The translations under genes were made by a program, and so were the position numbers. Of a DNA stretch of 64,000 nt, positions 44,438 through 52,849 are shown piece after piece. This DNA comes from Deltaproteobacteria bacterium ADurb.Bin207. Lineage in GTDB: Bacteria; Myxococcota_A; Polyangia; Polyangiales; Polyangiaceae. Under the pieces are notes generated by a model. That model was not told the DNA's origin, did not search any database, and was given only the letters and a program-made list of their open reading frames with translations. The first letter of the stretch is position 1. Every line of letters starts with the position of its first letter. The stretch covers positions 124,001 to 188,000 of the forward strand of contig MWCO01000001.1 in assembly GCA_002070115.1 (NCBI GenBank). The letters are read 5' to 3'.

Positions 44438-45694
44438 ATGAAAGCTGCTGCCTCCAAACCATGGCTCGTGAGGATAGTCGTCTGTCTCGTCATGTTCTTT
44501 TCTCTGTCTTCAGCTTCTGCCGCCGTACGTTTGCAGGGACAGTGGGATGGACACGATCCGCTCGTCACGCTCGATGCCGACCAAGTCACCCCAGGGCAGG
44601 CCCTCAACCTTCTCGCGAACGCCGCGGGATGGAGCATCGTCGCTCCCGATCTCGGGAACCGGTCCTTGAGTCTCGGCGTTCGGGATCAACCCGCCTCCTC
44701 CGTCCTTGCCATGATTCTTTCGGACACCGACTACGTGGCCCGCCAAGATAACGACCGCGTTTTCATCACCACCGAGGCGGTCCCGCCCCAGGAAGAGAGT
44801 CACGACTCGCGCCAAGACCGCTCCGCGTTCGGCAGCGATATTCGGATCGAACAAGGTGAAAGCGTTCGAAACGTTGTCGCTACTGGCGGCAACATCGACA
44901 TCTTCGGCCATGTCCAAAAGAACGTGAATGCGTTCGGAGGCGACGTTTTCGTACATGAAAACGCATCCATCGGAGGCGACGTTCAGGTCGTGGGAGGCAC
45001 GGTCCATCTTGCCGATCGGTCCCGCATCGATGGTAACGTGGACGTGATAGGAGGAAGTTTGGAGCGAGATGCGAGCGCGGTTGTTCGTGGCAGCATCTCC
45101 GACAACGGCACGACCATCGACGCCACGAGTCTGGAAACGAAAGAGCATCAAGCAAGCGTATTCGAGCCCACAAGTTGGATGAGCCAGCTCGTCAGCGATA
45201 CGCAACATGCCATCTCTCGAACGGTGTTACTGTTCTTGTTCGGTGTTGTATTCTGGGCTTTGCTCTCGCCGCAAATGCAAGCGCTTGAAGTCGAGGTAGC
45301 GGCGCGCCCCATGCGCTCGCTCGCTCTGGGACTCGTGGGCCTGCTTACTGCCACCCTGGCCGCCATCGTTCTCATCGTTACCGTCGTGGGAATCCCCTTC
45401 GCCGCCGTCGGCGTCATCACCACGATCGTCGTTGCCTATGTCGGCGCTTGTGCTGTGCTCAGCACGGTCGGCCAGGCGTTGTTGCGGCACAAAACCCAGA
45501 ACCGATACATCCATCTCGCCGTCGGATGCGCGCTATTTCTGCTGTTGACGGCGATTCCCTACATGGGCTTTTTCGTATGGTCGGGTGTGTTGCTCATCGG
45601 TCTGGGTGCGGTCGTGGCTACCCGAGGCATGGGGCTCGTGCCAAGAAAAGAACGATATCCGGACCAGGGCCCGTATCGAACGGCTCCTTGTTGA
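44438..45694 (+). CDS. Exported protein: STN-like domain, beta-helical polymer-forming region, four membrane helices
   Basis: AAAGGAG precedes ATG 44438. The 418-residue product has a signal peptide (VCLVMFFSLSSASA). Residues 40-110 resemble a secretin/TonB short N-terminal (STN) domain (VTLDADQVTPGQALNLLANAA, SSVLAMILSDTDY). Residues 125-220 contain bactofilin-like stacked turns (GNIDIFGHVQKNVNAFGGDV, IGGDVQVVGGTV, IDGNVDVIGGSL). Then come four helices between 260 and 405. Bactofilin-like regions polymerise as beta-helices and are usually cytoplasmic; here the signal peptide points to the periplasm. Function unknown. A clear terminator follows. Confidence 0.75.
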   Translation: MKAAASKPWLVRIVVCLVMFFSLSSASAAVRLQGQWDGHDPLVTLDADQVTPGQALNLLANAAGWSIVAPDLGNRSLSLGVRDQPASSVLAMILSDTDYVARQDNDRVFITTEAVPPQEESHDSRQDRSAFGSDIRIEQGESVRNVVATGGNIDIFGHVQKNVNAFGGDVFVHENASIGGDVQVVGGTVHLADRSRIDGNVDVIGGSLERDASAVVRGSISDNGTTIDATSLETKEHQASVFEPTSWMSQLVSDTQHAISRTVLLFLFGVVFWALLSPQMQALEVEVAARPMRSLALGLVGLLTATLAAIVLIVTVVGIPFAAVGVITTIVVAYVGACAVLSTVGQALLRHKTQNRYIHLAVGCALFLLLTAIPYMGFFVWSGVLLIGLGAVVATRGMGLVPRKERYPDQGPYRTAPC

Positions 45695-45727
45695 ACCGCC
45701 CAACACTGGACACGCCTCACCCTACAG

Positions 45728-45753
45728 GAGCCTCGAAACCACGAGGCTCTTTC
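45728..45753 (+). terminator. Rho-independent terminator
   Basis: GAGCCTCG and CGAGGCTC form a perfect 8-bp stem with loop AAACCA, followed by TTTCGCTT. It lies 34 nt after the 44438 gene. The T-run is short, but the position and stem are convincing. Confidence 0.7.
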
Positions 45754-45831
45754 GCTTATGGACCCCACCGCGGCCCGAAGCATGGCAGCTACAGCATCGG
45801 CGATGCCCCGAGCGATATCAATCGCACCCGA

Positions 45832-46161
45832 TCAGGCGTTTTCAATGAGTTTGAGCAAGGTCTCTCGATTCGTCAGGCCCACGTGCTGACCCACCGCCTC
45901 GCCATTTTTGAACACCATCACCGTAGGAACTCCACGAATTCCATACCGTGCCGTGACATTCGGCGAGTTGTCGATATCCACCTTGCCCACCTTGATCTTG
46001 CCCTCGAGTTCGTCTGCAAGCTTGTCCACGATGGGAGACAACAGTTTGCAAGGACCACACCATGCCGCCGTAAAGTCGATCAGCACCGGAGTATCGCTTT
46101 TCAACACCTCCGTATCGAAATTCGAATCCGTGAAGGCAAGAACATTCTTCGACAATCCCAT
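45832..46161 (-). CDS. trxA: Thioredoxin
   Basis: The 109-residue protein has the classic length and fold: active site AAWCGPCKLL, buried Asp (VLIDFTA), cis-proline loop GIRGVPTVMVFKNGE, and a C-terminal helix LLKLIENA. Thioredoxin reduces protein disulfides in the cytoplasm using thioredoxin reductase, which is not in this window. The second Met is not needed; ATG 46161 gives the usual N-terminus. It is convergent with the 44438 gene and divergent from the SUMF1 gene. Confidence 0.96.
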   Translation of the reverse strand: MGLSKNVLAFTDSNFDTEVLKSDTPVLIDFTAAWCGPCKLLSPIVDKLADELEGKIKVGKVDIDNSPNVTARYGIRGVPTVMVFKNGEAVGQHVGLTNRETLLKLIENA

Positions 46162-46302
46162 GATTCTCTCCGTGACCAGGTCCCCAAAGACCTCTTTCCA
46201 AACGTTGAAACAAGCCCTTGGATGCCGCGACCCTAGGAGCCGGTTGCGCTGGGGTCAAGGATCGGGCATCGGAAGATCCATCTGCTCACCCCCACACGCA
46301 TC

Positions 46303-47283
46303 ATGACCGGATCCTTTCGAACGATCTTGCTTGTATTGTTGCTCGGTTGCGCCGAGCGCCCCGCCCACGACCGCCCTTCCCTCCTCTGCTCACAGCCCGT
46401 CGCGCCCCTGCCGTCCGCTGCCGACCCGGTTTCTCCCCCCGAGACACCAGCAAGCGCGGAACCATCCCCCACCGCACCCTTGCCGATCCCAGAAGAGATG
46501 GCGGGCGTACCGGGAGGGCAGTTTTACGTTGGACAAGACAACATCGGCGAAATGGACGAACGCCCTCGGCACCTGGTCACCGTCAAACCGTTTTTGCTCG
46601 ACCGCACCGAAGTAACCCATGAGGCTTATTACCGTTGCGTCGAAGCCAATGTCTGTCGCCCTCACTCCTCTGCATCGACGGCAGCCAACCATTTCGGCGA
46701 TGATCGAAAGTTTCGCACTCCCACACGTCCCATCAGCGGCGTGTCCCACGAGGATGCCAGAACCTATTGTGCATGGGTGGACAAGCGCCTTCCCACCGAA
46801 GTCGAATGGGAGCGCGCTGCAAGAGGGAACGACGAGCGCCTGTATCCCTGGGGGAATGAAGAACCCACCCGAGATCTGGCCGTGTTCGGAGGCACCATCA
46901 CGCAACCTGTGGGCAGCACCCCTCGAGGCGCTGGCCCCTACGGTCACCTCGACCTTGCCGGCAATGTCTGGGAATGGGTCGAAGATCATTACGACCCGTA
47001 TGCTTATCGAAGATCATCCGCCGACGTCGGAGTACCCGGTTCCTGCGATGAGATCCTTGCCACGCAGGATGAATTACGAAAAACGGGCCAACAAGGCTTT
47101 ACAGGTAGCAATCCCATCCCCACGGAATGTGAGTTCGTCCTTCGAGGTGGCGCTTTCAACTACGGCGCGAAAGGACTGCGAAGCTCCAATCGAGTCCATC
47201 ACCCCGGACGATTTCGCCTTGTGATGAGCGGATTCCGCTGTGCCAGGGATTGGCCCACCGGTCCCACGGAGAGTACCGAATGA
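46303..47283 (+). CDS. SUMF1/FGE-sulfatase-fold lipoprotein
   Basis: The 326-residue product starts with a lipobox (ILLVLLLGC) and a Pro/Ser linker. The remainder follows the formylglycine-generating-enzyme fold: GGQFYVGQDN, RTEVTHEAYYRCV, RPISGVSHEDARTYCAWVDKRLPTEVEWERAARG, YPWGNEEP, LAGNVWEWVEDHY and a final FRCARDW. The cysteine pair that gives true FGE its activity is absent from the RGGAFNYG... segment, so it is likely a binding or structural member. It overlaps the next lipoprotein by 4 nt. Confidence 0.87.
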   Translation: MTGSFRTILLVLLLGCAERPAHDRPSLLCSQPVAPLPSAADPVSPPETPASAEPSPTAPLPIPEEMAGVPGGQFYVGQDNIGEMDERPRHLVTVKPFLLDRTEVTHEAYYRCVEANVCRPHSSASTAANHFGDDRKFRTPTRPISGVSHEDARTYCAWVDKRLPTEVEWERAARGNDERLYPWGNEEPTRDLAVFGGTITQPVGSTPRGAGPYGHLDLAGNVWEWVEDHYDPYAYRRSSADVGVPGSCDEILATQDELRKTGQQGFTGSNPIPTECEFVLRGGAFNYGAKGLRSSNRVHHPGRFRLVMSGFRCARDWPTGPTESTE

Positions 47284-48068
47284 ACACAAAAAAGCCATCG
47301 ATCCTGACCGCTCCCCGCAGCGCCATGCCTTACTCATTTCTTGCGCTGTCGGCCATGCTCACGCTCGTCGCCGGCTGTCAGTCCAAAGAAGAAGCCGTAT
47401 GGATCGCCTGTGACGCTCCCAACAAGGTCGATCCGTCTCTACCTCCTGCAGAACGGGGACAGGCCTTGGCGAACCTGATCGGGCGCGACGTCAAAAATCG
47501 CGACGTGCTCGCGCTGCTGGAAAGCCCTGAGCATCCAACTGAAAAAGCTAATAAACTCAATGAATTAGCCAAGTCTTACCATATTGAAACCTGCTCGCTT
47601 GCCGCCTTGTGGAGCAACGTGCCAACCCCTACGGCGGCTTTGTCCCAGGTCCCGCCTCCACGCTTTCTCCCGCCGGTTCTCGAACCCCAAGTGCTGGGTG
47701 AATTACCCATGGACGCCATCCAGCAGACCATGCAGAGACAATCGTCAAAACTCCGCGCCTGTTACGAAGCTGGCTTTCGCCGCGATCACAGCCTCGCGGG
47801 CGTGGTGCTGGTGCGTTTCGTGGTGGGAACAGAAGGTAACGTCATCGAAGCCACGGATGCGGGAAGCACCCTTTCCGATCCACAAGTCGTCGATTGCTTG
47901 CTCCAGGAGATTCGCAAAACGACGTTTCCAAAACCCAAAAACGGTAACGCAACCGTGCTATTTCCCATTCAATTGCGGCTTGATGCGACGGCTGCCGCTT
48001 CGGCTTCGCACGCTCCGGCCAGCGCAAGTTCCGCCCCTCCTTCCCCGCCCGCGGCGTCGAGCCCGTGA
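47280..48068 (+). CDS. AgmX/PglI C-terminal-domain lipoprotein
   Basis: ATG 47280 overlaps the SUMF1 gene stop. The 262-residue product has a lipoprotein signal (ALSAMLTLVAGC) and a helical N-terminal half. Residues about 145-240 match the AgmX/PglI C-terminal domain found in gliding-motility and many uncharacterised myxobacterial proteins (IQQTMQRQSSKLRACYEAGF, GVVLVRFVVGTEGNVIEA, FPIQL). The domain is TonB-like in fold. An Ala/Ser/Pro tail ends the protein. Together with the SUMF1 protein it may form an outer-membrane lipoprotein pair. Role unknown. Confidence 0.83.
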   Translation: MNTKKPSILTAPRSAMPYSFLALSAMLTLVAGCQSKEEAVWIACDAPNKVDPSLPPAERGQALANLIGRDVKNRDVLALLESPEHPTEKANKLNELAKSYHIETCSLAALWSNVPTPTAALSQVPPPRFLPPVLEPQVLGELPMDAIQQTMQRQSSKLRACYEAGFRRDHSLAGVVLVRFVVGTEGNVIEATDAGSTLSDPQVVDCLLQEIRKTTFPKPKNGNATVLFPIQLRLDATAAASASHAPASASSAPPSPPAASSP

Positions 48069-48127
48069 ATCAAACGAGCGAAAACGCGGAGGATGCGTGG
48101 TTGGTCGCGAGGGCCTTGTCATAGGGT

Positions 48128-48742
48128 TCAGGGCTTGGCGCGACGTGGCCGCTGCGCTCGTCGAGCTTCGAATTCCGCTTTGGTTACGGCGTTGTCCTTG
48201 TTGGTATCCGCCTGGCTCAACCGCTGCCATACCCAGGAAGGCACTTCCGAAGCCACGATCTTGCCATCGCCATTTTTATCCAATTGTTCGAAGGTGGGAC
48301 GCGCCCGATTGGCTCCTCGACCTGGCCGTGACGCGCGAAACGCCTCGAATTCCGCTTTGGTCACGGCATTATCCTTGTTGGTATCCGCCTGGCTCAATCG
48401 CTGCCAGCTCCAGGCGGGGACTTCCGAGGCCACGATCTTGCCATCGCCATTTTTATCCAATTGCTCGAAGGTGGGACGCGCCCAATTGGCTCCTCGACCT
48501 GGCCGTGACGCGCGAAACGCGTCGAATTCCGCTTTGGTCACGGCATTATCCTTGTTGGTATCCGCCTGGCTCAATCGCTGCCAGCTCCAGGCGGGAACTT
48601 CCGAGGCCACGATCTTGCCATCGCCATTTTTATCCAACTGCTCGAACGTGAATCGCTGCCGAGGCTGCGCGTTGGCTCGAGCCACGGTTCCCATCGCCAA
48701 ACTCATGACCAAAGCTGCCAGCCATACATTCCTAGTTCTCAT
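48128..48742 (-). CDS. Exported EF-hand protein built of three tandem units
   Basis: The 204-residue product has a signal peptide (VWLAALVMSLAMG, cleavage near ANA) and three near-identical 59-residue units. Each unit has two canonical calcium loops, DKNGDGKIVASE and DTNKDNAVTKAE, so six EF-hands in total. The spacer is Trp-rich (WSWQRLSQ). It probably binds calcium in the periplasm or outside. The last unit differs most and ends in a basic tail. Convergent with the AgmX-like gene; the repeats are nearly identical at DNA level as well. Confidence 0.88.
   Translation of the reverse strand: MRTRNVWLAALVMSLAMGTVARANAQPRQRFTFEQLDKNGDGKIVASEVPAWSWQRLSQADTNKDNAVTKAEFDAFRASRPGRGANWARPTFEQLDKNGDGKIVASEVPAWSWQRLSQADTNKDNAVTKAEFEAFRASRPGRGANRARPTFEQLDKNGDGKIVASEVPSWVWQRLSQADTNKDNAVTKAEFEARRAQRPRRAKP
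48163..48693. repeat. Three tandem 177-bp coding units
   Basis: The segment AATTCCGCTTTGGT recurs at 48171, 48348 and 48525, i.e. a 177-bp period of 59 codons. The last two units are almost identical, including silent positions, which points to recent duplication or gene conversion. Confidence 0.85.
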
Positions 48743-49284
48743 TGGGCATCATCTCCTTGCCACGAATGTGTTCATTGGTGCTTACAACGGAGCACAGGCA
48801 CAAACCCGTCGCAGGATTTTTTCCGGCCCAAATTACGAAGTGCAAAACGACTACTTGGACGTGGCTCCCCCCTAACGTACTTCGATGTCCATGGCCTGGG
48901 ACCAGTCCAAAACAATGTGTGCGAGAAGACCACCGCACTCGTCTCGTTCTCTATCCGGATACGTATAGATGGCTGCACTGCTCGAAAAGCCATGCTTCCG
49001 TCCATGATGTCGACCGCGAAGCTGCCTGGACAAAGTCCAGTGATTTCGTTCGACGGGATATCGATACCTTCGATCACTCACGTCATCGCGATGGTTCGAT
49101 TCATCCATTCAGCCAAAATCTGGCTTATCCGCGATGTGCGCCATTCGTTCGACAAGCGCACGAATCTATCCGTTTTCGTTTCCCATTGACGCACTGCCGG
49201 GTGATAGTAGTAGCGTTGACAGTGGTGCAATACCTTCACCGCTTCCCTTTCACACCAGCTTCCCATCCCCTGCAGGGCAGGGCC
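48743..49284. other. Spacer upstream of the 49285 gene
   Basis: About 540 bp. Open frames exist on both strands but none has a start context, family resemblance or consistent codon pattern. A minus-strand gene fragment cannot be excluded around 48770-49080. The promoters of the EF-hand gene and of the 49285 gene must lie here. Confidence 0.45.
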
Positions 49285-50598
49285 GTGAGCACACGGTGGT
49301 GGCTGGCAGCATCCGTGCTTTGTTCTGCTTTTCTCGGCGCTGTTCCCGCGTGGGGACAGGCGGTCTTTCGGGGTCAAGAGATCTACGAAATGGCGAGGAG
49401 CGCCATTGACATCACCGACAATGAATTGCGTCTGCATCAGGCCAATGAGCGATTCGGCACGATGTATTCGCACGCTGCGGTGACCAGCCGGTGGGCTCCG
49501 GGTGAATTCTTGATGGCCGATGGCACGAAGCTTGGAGGAAACCTGGCGCGAAATCAGGTGTTGGTGGGAGGCGGTTGGGGTGACACCGAGGAAGGATTGT
49601 TTTTCCTGGGAGCGCAGATCGACCAGTTGGTTGCCGTGGGCCAGCCTGGTCAGGAAAAACAGTCCGACTCCGAACGATTCAAGCCCGGTGGTGTCGCCCA
49701 GATGCTGTACTACCTCGGTGGATCGCTGTATGGCGTGCAAGCCTCTGCGGGACTCCTTTTCAACCAAATGGGGCCTGAGAAGCTTCTGCTCGACGGATAT
49801 GGCAACTTTTCCGCCCGAGCCGGTGGTAGCCCTCGGCCGGGTGCCCCCACCGACGTCCAGGATCCGGTCCGCTCACAGAATCCGCCGAATTCTTTGCTAT
49901 TTACGGTCTACGATGGGCACACGGGCGCCTATATCGCCATGACCTATGGGGGCCAGCAAGAGCGCACCATGTCCGAAGACTGGATGGGCAATCGGACCTA
50001 TCGAACCGAGGAAACGGGATCTGGAATCCAAGACGTACGGGTCAACGTACAGCCCTTGCAGCACTACTTGCCCGCTTGGTTCGGACTGCCGTTCGTAGCC
50101 CTCACCCGCTACGACCGTCCTTTTTCCGAACTCACTGCTTCCACGGAGGAGCAGTCGGCAACAAAAACCACTGATTTCGCGCTCGGTGCCGATGACGTGC
50201 TGCGAGGCGGATTGCGATGGCGGACCGTCATCAACCAGGATGGACGCCTTCGAATTGCTGAACTCGGTTATGTCGAAGAAGTGCGAAACGGTGAATTCGG
50301 GTTCCTGCTCGGAGCACGTGCCATGGCCGTCAACCGCACGGGTACCCACGAGCCGTCCGCGGAGGGATTCCTGAAAGCCAGCTACATGCGCTCGGAGCCC
50401 GACGTAGACGACAAAGCCGTACCGAGCTGGGTCGGCGTCGCGGTTTCCTACAGCTACAACACGCCAGATAGCGCAACCTTCATCCCGATTCCCAAGGCCC
50501 ACGTCATGGGAATCCAGGTCATCTACGGCCCTACGGAGGTCGCCAAACCGTTGATTCCACTAGTCCGCGCCGTCGAAGACCGCGAGGAGGACGACTAA
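49285..50598 (+). CDS. Exported protein of unknown function
   Basis: GTG 49285 follows a GGGCAGGG stretch and opens a signal peptide (WWLAASVLCSAFLGAVPAWG). The 437-residue product is rich in Gly, Tyr and Phe and has alternating strand patterns with regular aromatic residues (GLLFNQMGPEKLLLDGYGNFSA, YIAMTYGGQQERTM, GFLLGARAMAVNRTG), suggestive of an outer-membrane barrel or large beta fold. No family recognised. The open frame extends upstream to 48742, but only 49285 gives an export signal. Its stop overlaps the next start (TAATG). Confidence 0.7.
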   Translation: MSTRWWLAASVLCSAFLGAVPAWGQAVFRGQEIYEMARSAIDITDNELRLHQANERFGTMYSHAAVTSRWAPGEFLMADGTKLGGNLARNQVLVGGGWGDTEEGLFFLGAQIDQLVAVGQPGQEKQSDSERFKPGGVAQMLYYLGGSLYGVQASAGLLFNQMGPEKLLLDGYGNFSARAGGSPRPGAPTDVQDPVRSQNPPNSLLFTVYDGHTGAYIAMTYGGQQERTMSEDWMGNRTYRTEETGSGIQDVRVNVQPLQHYLPAWFGLPFVALTRYDRPFSELTASTEEQSATKTTDFALGADDVLRGGLRWRTVINQDGRLRIAELGYVEEVRNGEFGFLLGARAMAVNRTGTHEPSAEGFLKASYMRSEPDVDDKAVPSWVGVAVSYSYNTPDSATFIPIPKAHVMGIQVIYGPTEVAKPLIPLVRAVEDREEDD

Positions 50599-51809
50599 TG
50601 GCAACCTGGAATCGATTCTCCACCATCGGGGCCATCATCATCGCAGGGGGCTTGCCTGCGGCTTGTGCTCCCCTCGAGGCTCCCACCAACGATTCCCAAG
50701 GGGCAAGTCGGTTCGTCCTCGAACCGTTGCTTCGGCAAGGCTCCGGGTTTCTATGCCCACCTCTCGAGCTGCACTTTGAGTTCTACGCAGTCGGCGATGA
50801 TATCGACGCAGAGGTTTCATCGGTTCGCCAACCAGACGGCAGCACGCTCGTTTTCGTGTCTGGCACGCATACGATGACGTTTGCCAACGACACGACCTCT
50901 GCAAATTTCCACTGTTTCGGATGGTTCGCCAACCACGGGGTACATTCGATCGAGATGCCCGCGGCACCGCCAACCTCGCTGCCCCCCACACGGCTGCTGC
51001 CCTTCACCCACGGTACCTTGATCCAAAGCTGGAAAACCTTGTGGTGGAAAATCGGCTCCCCCAGCGCCGTCGAAATCGATATCCAAAACCTTTCCGGAAT
51101 CATCGGCATTCGGGCCGACAGGACGGGACCGATGACCATGTCCGATCGGGAAGGTATGGTAGTGTTTACGCGCTGGACCATCGATGAAACCCCCAAGGCC
51201 AATCCGGATGGTGACGAGGTCCTTTTTTCTATCCCCGCCGGCTCTGTGCTGGGATCCGTTCGATATGCCGATGAAGTCGCGCCCGGGGTGTTTGCGTGGG
51301 TACAAACCATGGGCGAATCGGCCCAGTACTTCCGCACGGATCGTTCCACCCCGATAGATGCTAACCTATCGGAATTCAATATAAAATTCGTTGAACGGAA
51401 CCCAGATACGGGGCATATCGTTCTCATCGGCGATGCGATCCATGATTGGGACGTGGATGGAACGGGCGCGTTGATAACGCCCCCATTGCCAGCCACGTCC
51501 GAAGGGTATGCACCGTGGAACATCGCCCGCCGTGCGGTGGCTTTGTCGGAGCGGTCCATGCCCAATCCGAATGCCGAGCAGCTTCGGGTTCCGATCAGCT
51601 ATCAGGGCGCCTTTCTCGAAGCCGAAACGATGGTTGTCCACGAGCTACCCTCGACGCCTTGTACCGATCGGGAATCCTGTCGGCAAGTTGGCGAGCACTA
51701 TCTGCTGGGGGCATGGCAATCGGCCAACCATCGCTATGGCGTGTACTACTCTTGGCCGTGGCTCGAAGACGGTATCCGGCCTTTGCTCGTGGTGGCGCCG
51801 CTGCCGTAG
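50598..51809 (+). CDS. Lipoprotein of unknown function, partner of the 49285 product
   Basis: ATG 50598 overlaps the previous stop codon by one base (TAATG), so the pair is one operon. The 403-residue product has a lipoprotein-like signal (IIIAGGLPAACAP). The rest is beta-rich with several Trp (SWKTLWWKIGSP, YGVYYSWPWLEDG). Cys pairs occur (TPCTDRESCRQ). No known domain. It may form a surface complex with the 49285 product; this is inference from coupling only. Confidence 0.7.
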   Translation: MATWNRFSTIGAIIIAGGLPAACAPLEAPTNDSQGASRFVLEPLLRQGSGFLCPPLELHFEFYAVGDDIDAEVSSVRQPDGSTLVFVSGTHTMTFANDTTSANFHCFGWFANHGVHSIEMPAAPPTSLPPTRLLPFTHGTLIQSWKTLWWKIGSPSAVEIDIQNLSGIIGIRADRTGPMTMSDREGMVVFTRWTIDETPKANPDGDEVLFSIPAGSVLGSVRYADEVAPGVFAWVQTMGESAQYFRTDRSTPIDANLSEFNIKFVERNPDTGHIVLIGDAIHDWDVDGTGALITPPLPATSEGYAPWNIARRAVALSERSMPNPNAEQLRVPISYQGAFLEAETMVVHELPSTPCTDRESCRQVGEHYLLGAWQSANHRYGVYYSWPWLEDGIRPLLVVAPLP

Positions 51810-51878
51810 TAGGGGGTGGGCACTCTGAACAGAGAATTCAACGTTATTCTGCCGTGAAAAGGGTAAGCTCCCCACCCA

Positions 51879-52847
51879 ATGCAGTTCCGCCAGATCTCCC
51901 CGTCCGCCATTTTGCTTAGCGTTGGCTTCATCGCTTGCACCTCGAACGAGACGGCCGTCACCAACCCGGCCATGGAAAAGCCCGTGCAGCCCACGCCCAG
52001 CGCATCGCCGCCCCCAAGCGCCACCCATGCCCTACCTTCCGCCTCGGCAGCGAATTCCACCGCTTCCGCCGCGACTTCTTCGAGCGCGCCATCCGCGGAA
52101 TCCGCTCCGCCCTGCCCGCCGGAAATGGCCCATATCCATCGAACTTGCATCGATAAATGGGAAGCCCATCTCGTCGTGCGCAAAGACGATGGCTCGTTCG
52201 AACCCCACTCCCCGTACGAACGTCCTCAGCCAAATGTACGTTATCAAGCACGCTCCGAACCAGGCGTGTTTCCTCAAGCGTATATCAATCGTCATGAGTC
52301 CCAAGCCGCCTGCGAAGCGGCGGGCAAACGCTTATGCTCCTTGGCAGAATGGTATCGCGCCTGCCGTGGCCCCCGAGGCTTTACCTATCCCTACGGCCCT
52401 CAGCGAATCCGAGGCGCTTGTAACGCAAGCAAGCACCACTTGTTGTCTCGCATCTACGGCACGAACCCGCGCGCGTGGAAATACGACGAGCACTTCAACG
52501 ATCCAAAACTGAACCAAGAACCTGGTTTCCTGGCGAAAACGGGCGAATACGAAGCCTGTATCAGCGAATATGGCGTGACCGATATGGTCGGTAATCTCCA
52601 CGAGTGGATCAGCGATACCGTCGATCCATCCTTGGAAAATAAGATCCCCTTGCGCGACGATATCCGCAAAAAACTCGAGAAAAACACGGGTCACGGAATT
52701 TTTATGGGCGGTTTTTTTAGTACGACCGCCGAGCATGGAAACGGTTGCGCCTTCATCACCATCGGCCATGAACCCAAGTACCATGACTATTCGACCGGAT
52801 TTCGATGCTGCAAAAACGCATCCGCCCCCCCTGCCAGCGTTCCCTGA
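51879..52847 (+). CDS. Second SUMF1-fold lipoprotein
   Basis: The 322-residue product has a lipobox-like end (VGFIAC), an Ala/Ser/Pro linker, then the FGE fold: CIDKWEAHLV, PQAYINRHESQAACEAAGKRLCSLAEWYRACRG, TYPYGP, VTDMVGNLHEWISD and TGFRCCKN. It has several Cys in the C-terminal third but not in the spacing of the active FGE pair, so catalysis is doubtful. It lies 69 nt after the 50598 gene and may belong to the same unit. It ends 2 nt from the convergent phosphoribosyltransferase-like gene. Confidence 0.84.
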   Translation: MQFRQISPSAILLSVGFIACTSNETAVTNPAMEKPVQPTPSASPPPSATHALPSASAANSTASAATSSSAPSAESAPPCPPEMAHIHRTCIDKWEAHLVVRKDDGSFEPHSPYERPQPNVRYQARSEPGVFPQAYINRHESQAACEAAGKRLCSLAEWYRACRGPRGFTYPYGPQRIRGACNASKHHLLSRIYGTNPRAWKYDEHFNDPKLNQEPGFLAKTGEYEACISEYGVTDMVGNLHEWISDTVDPSLENKIPLRDDIRKKLEKNTGHGIFMGGFFSTTAEHGNGCAFITIGHEPKYHDYSTGFRCCKNASAPPASVP

Positions 52848-52849
52848 TC

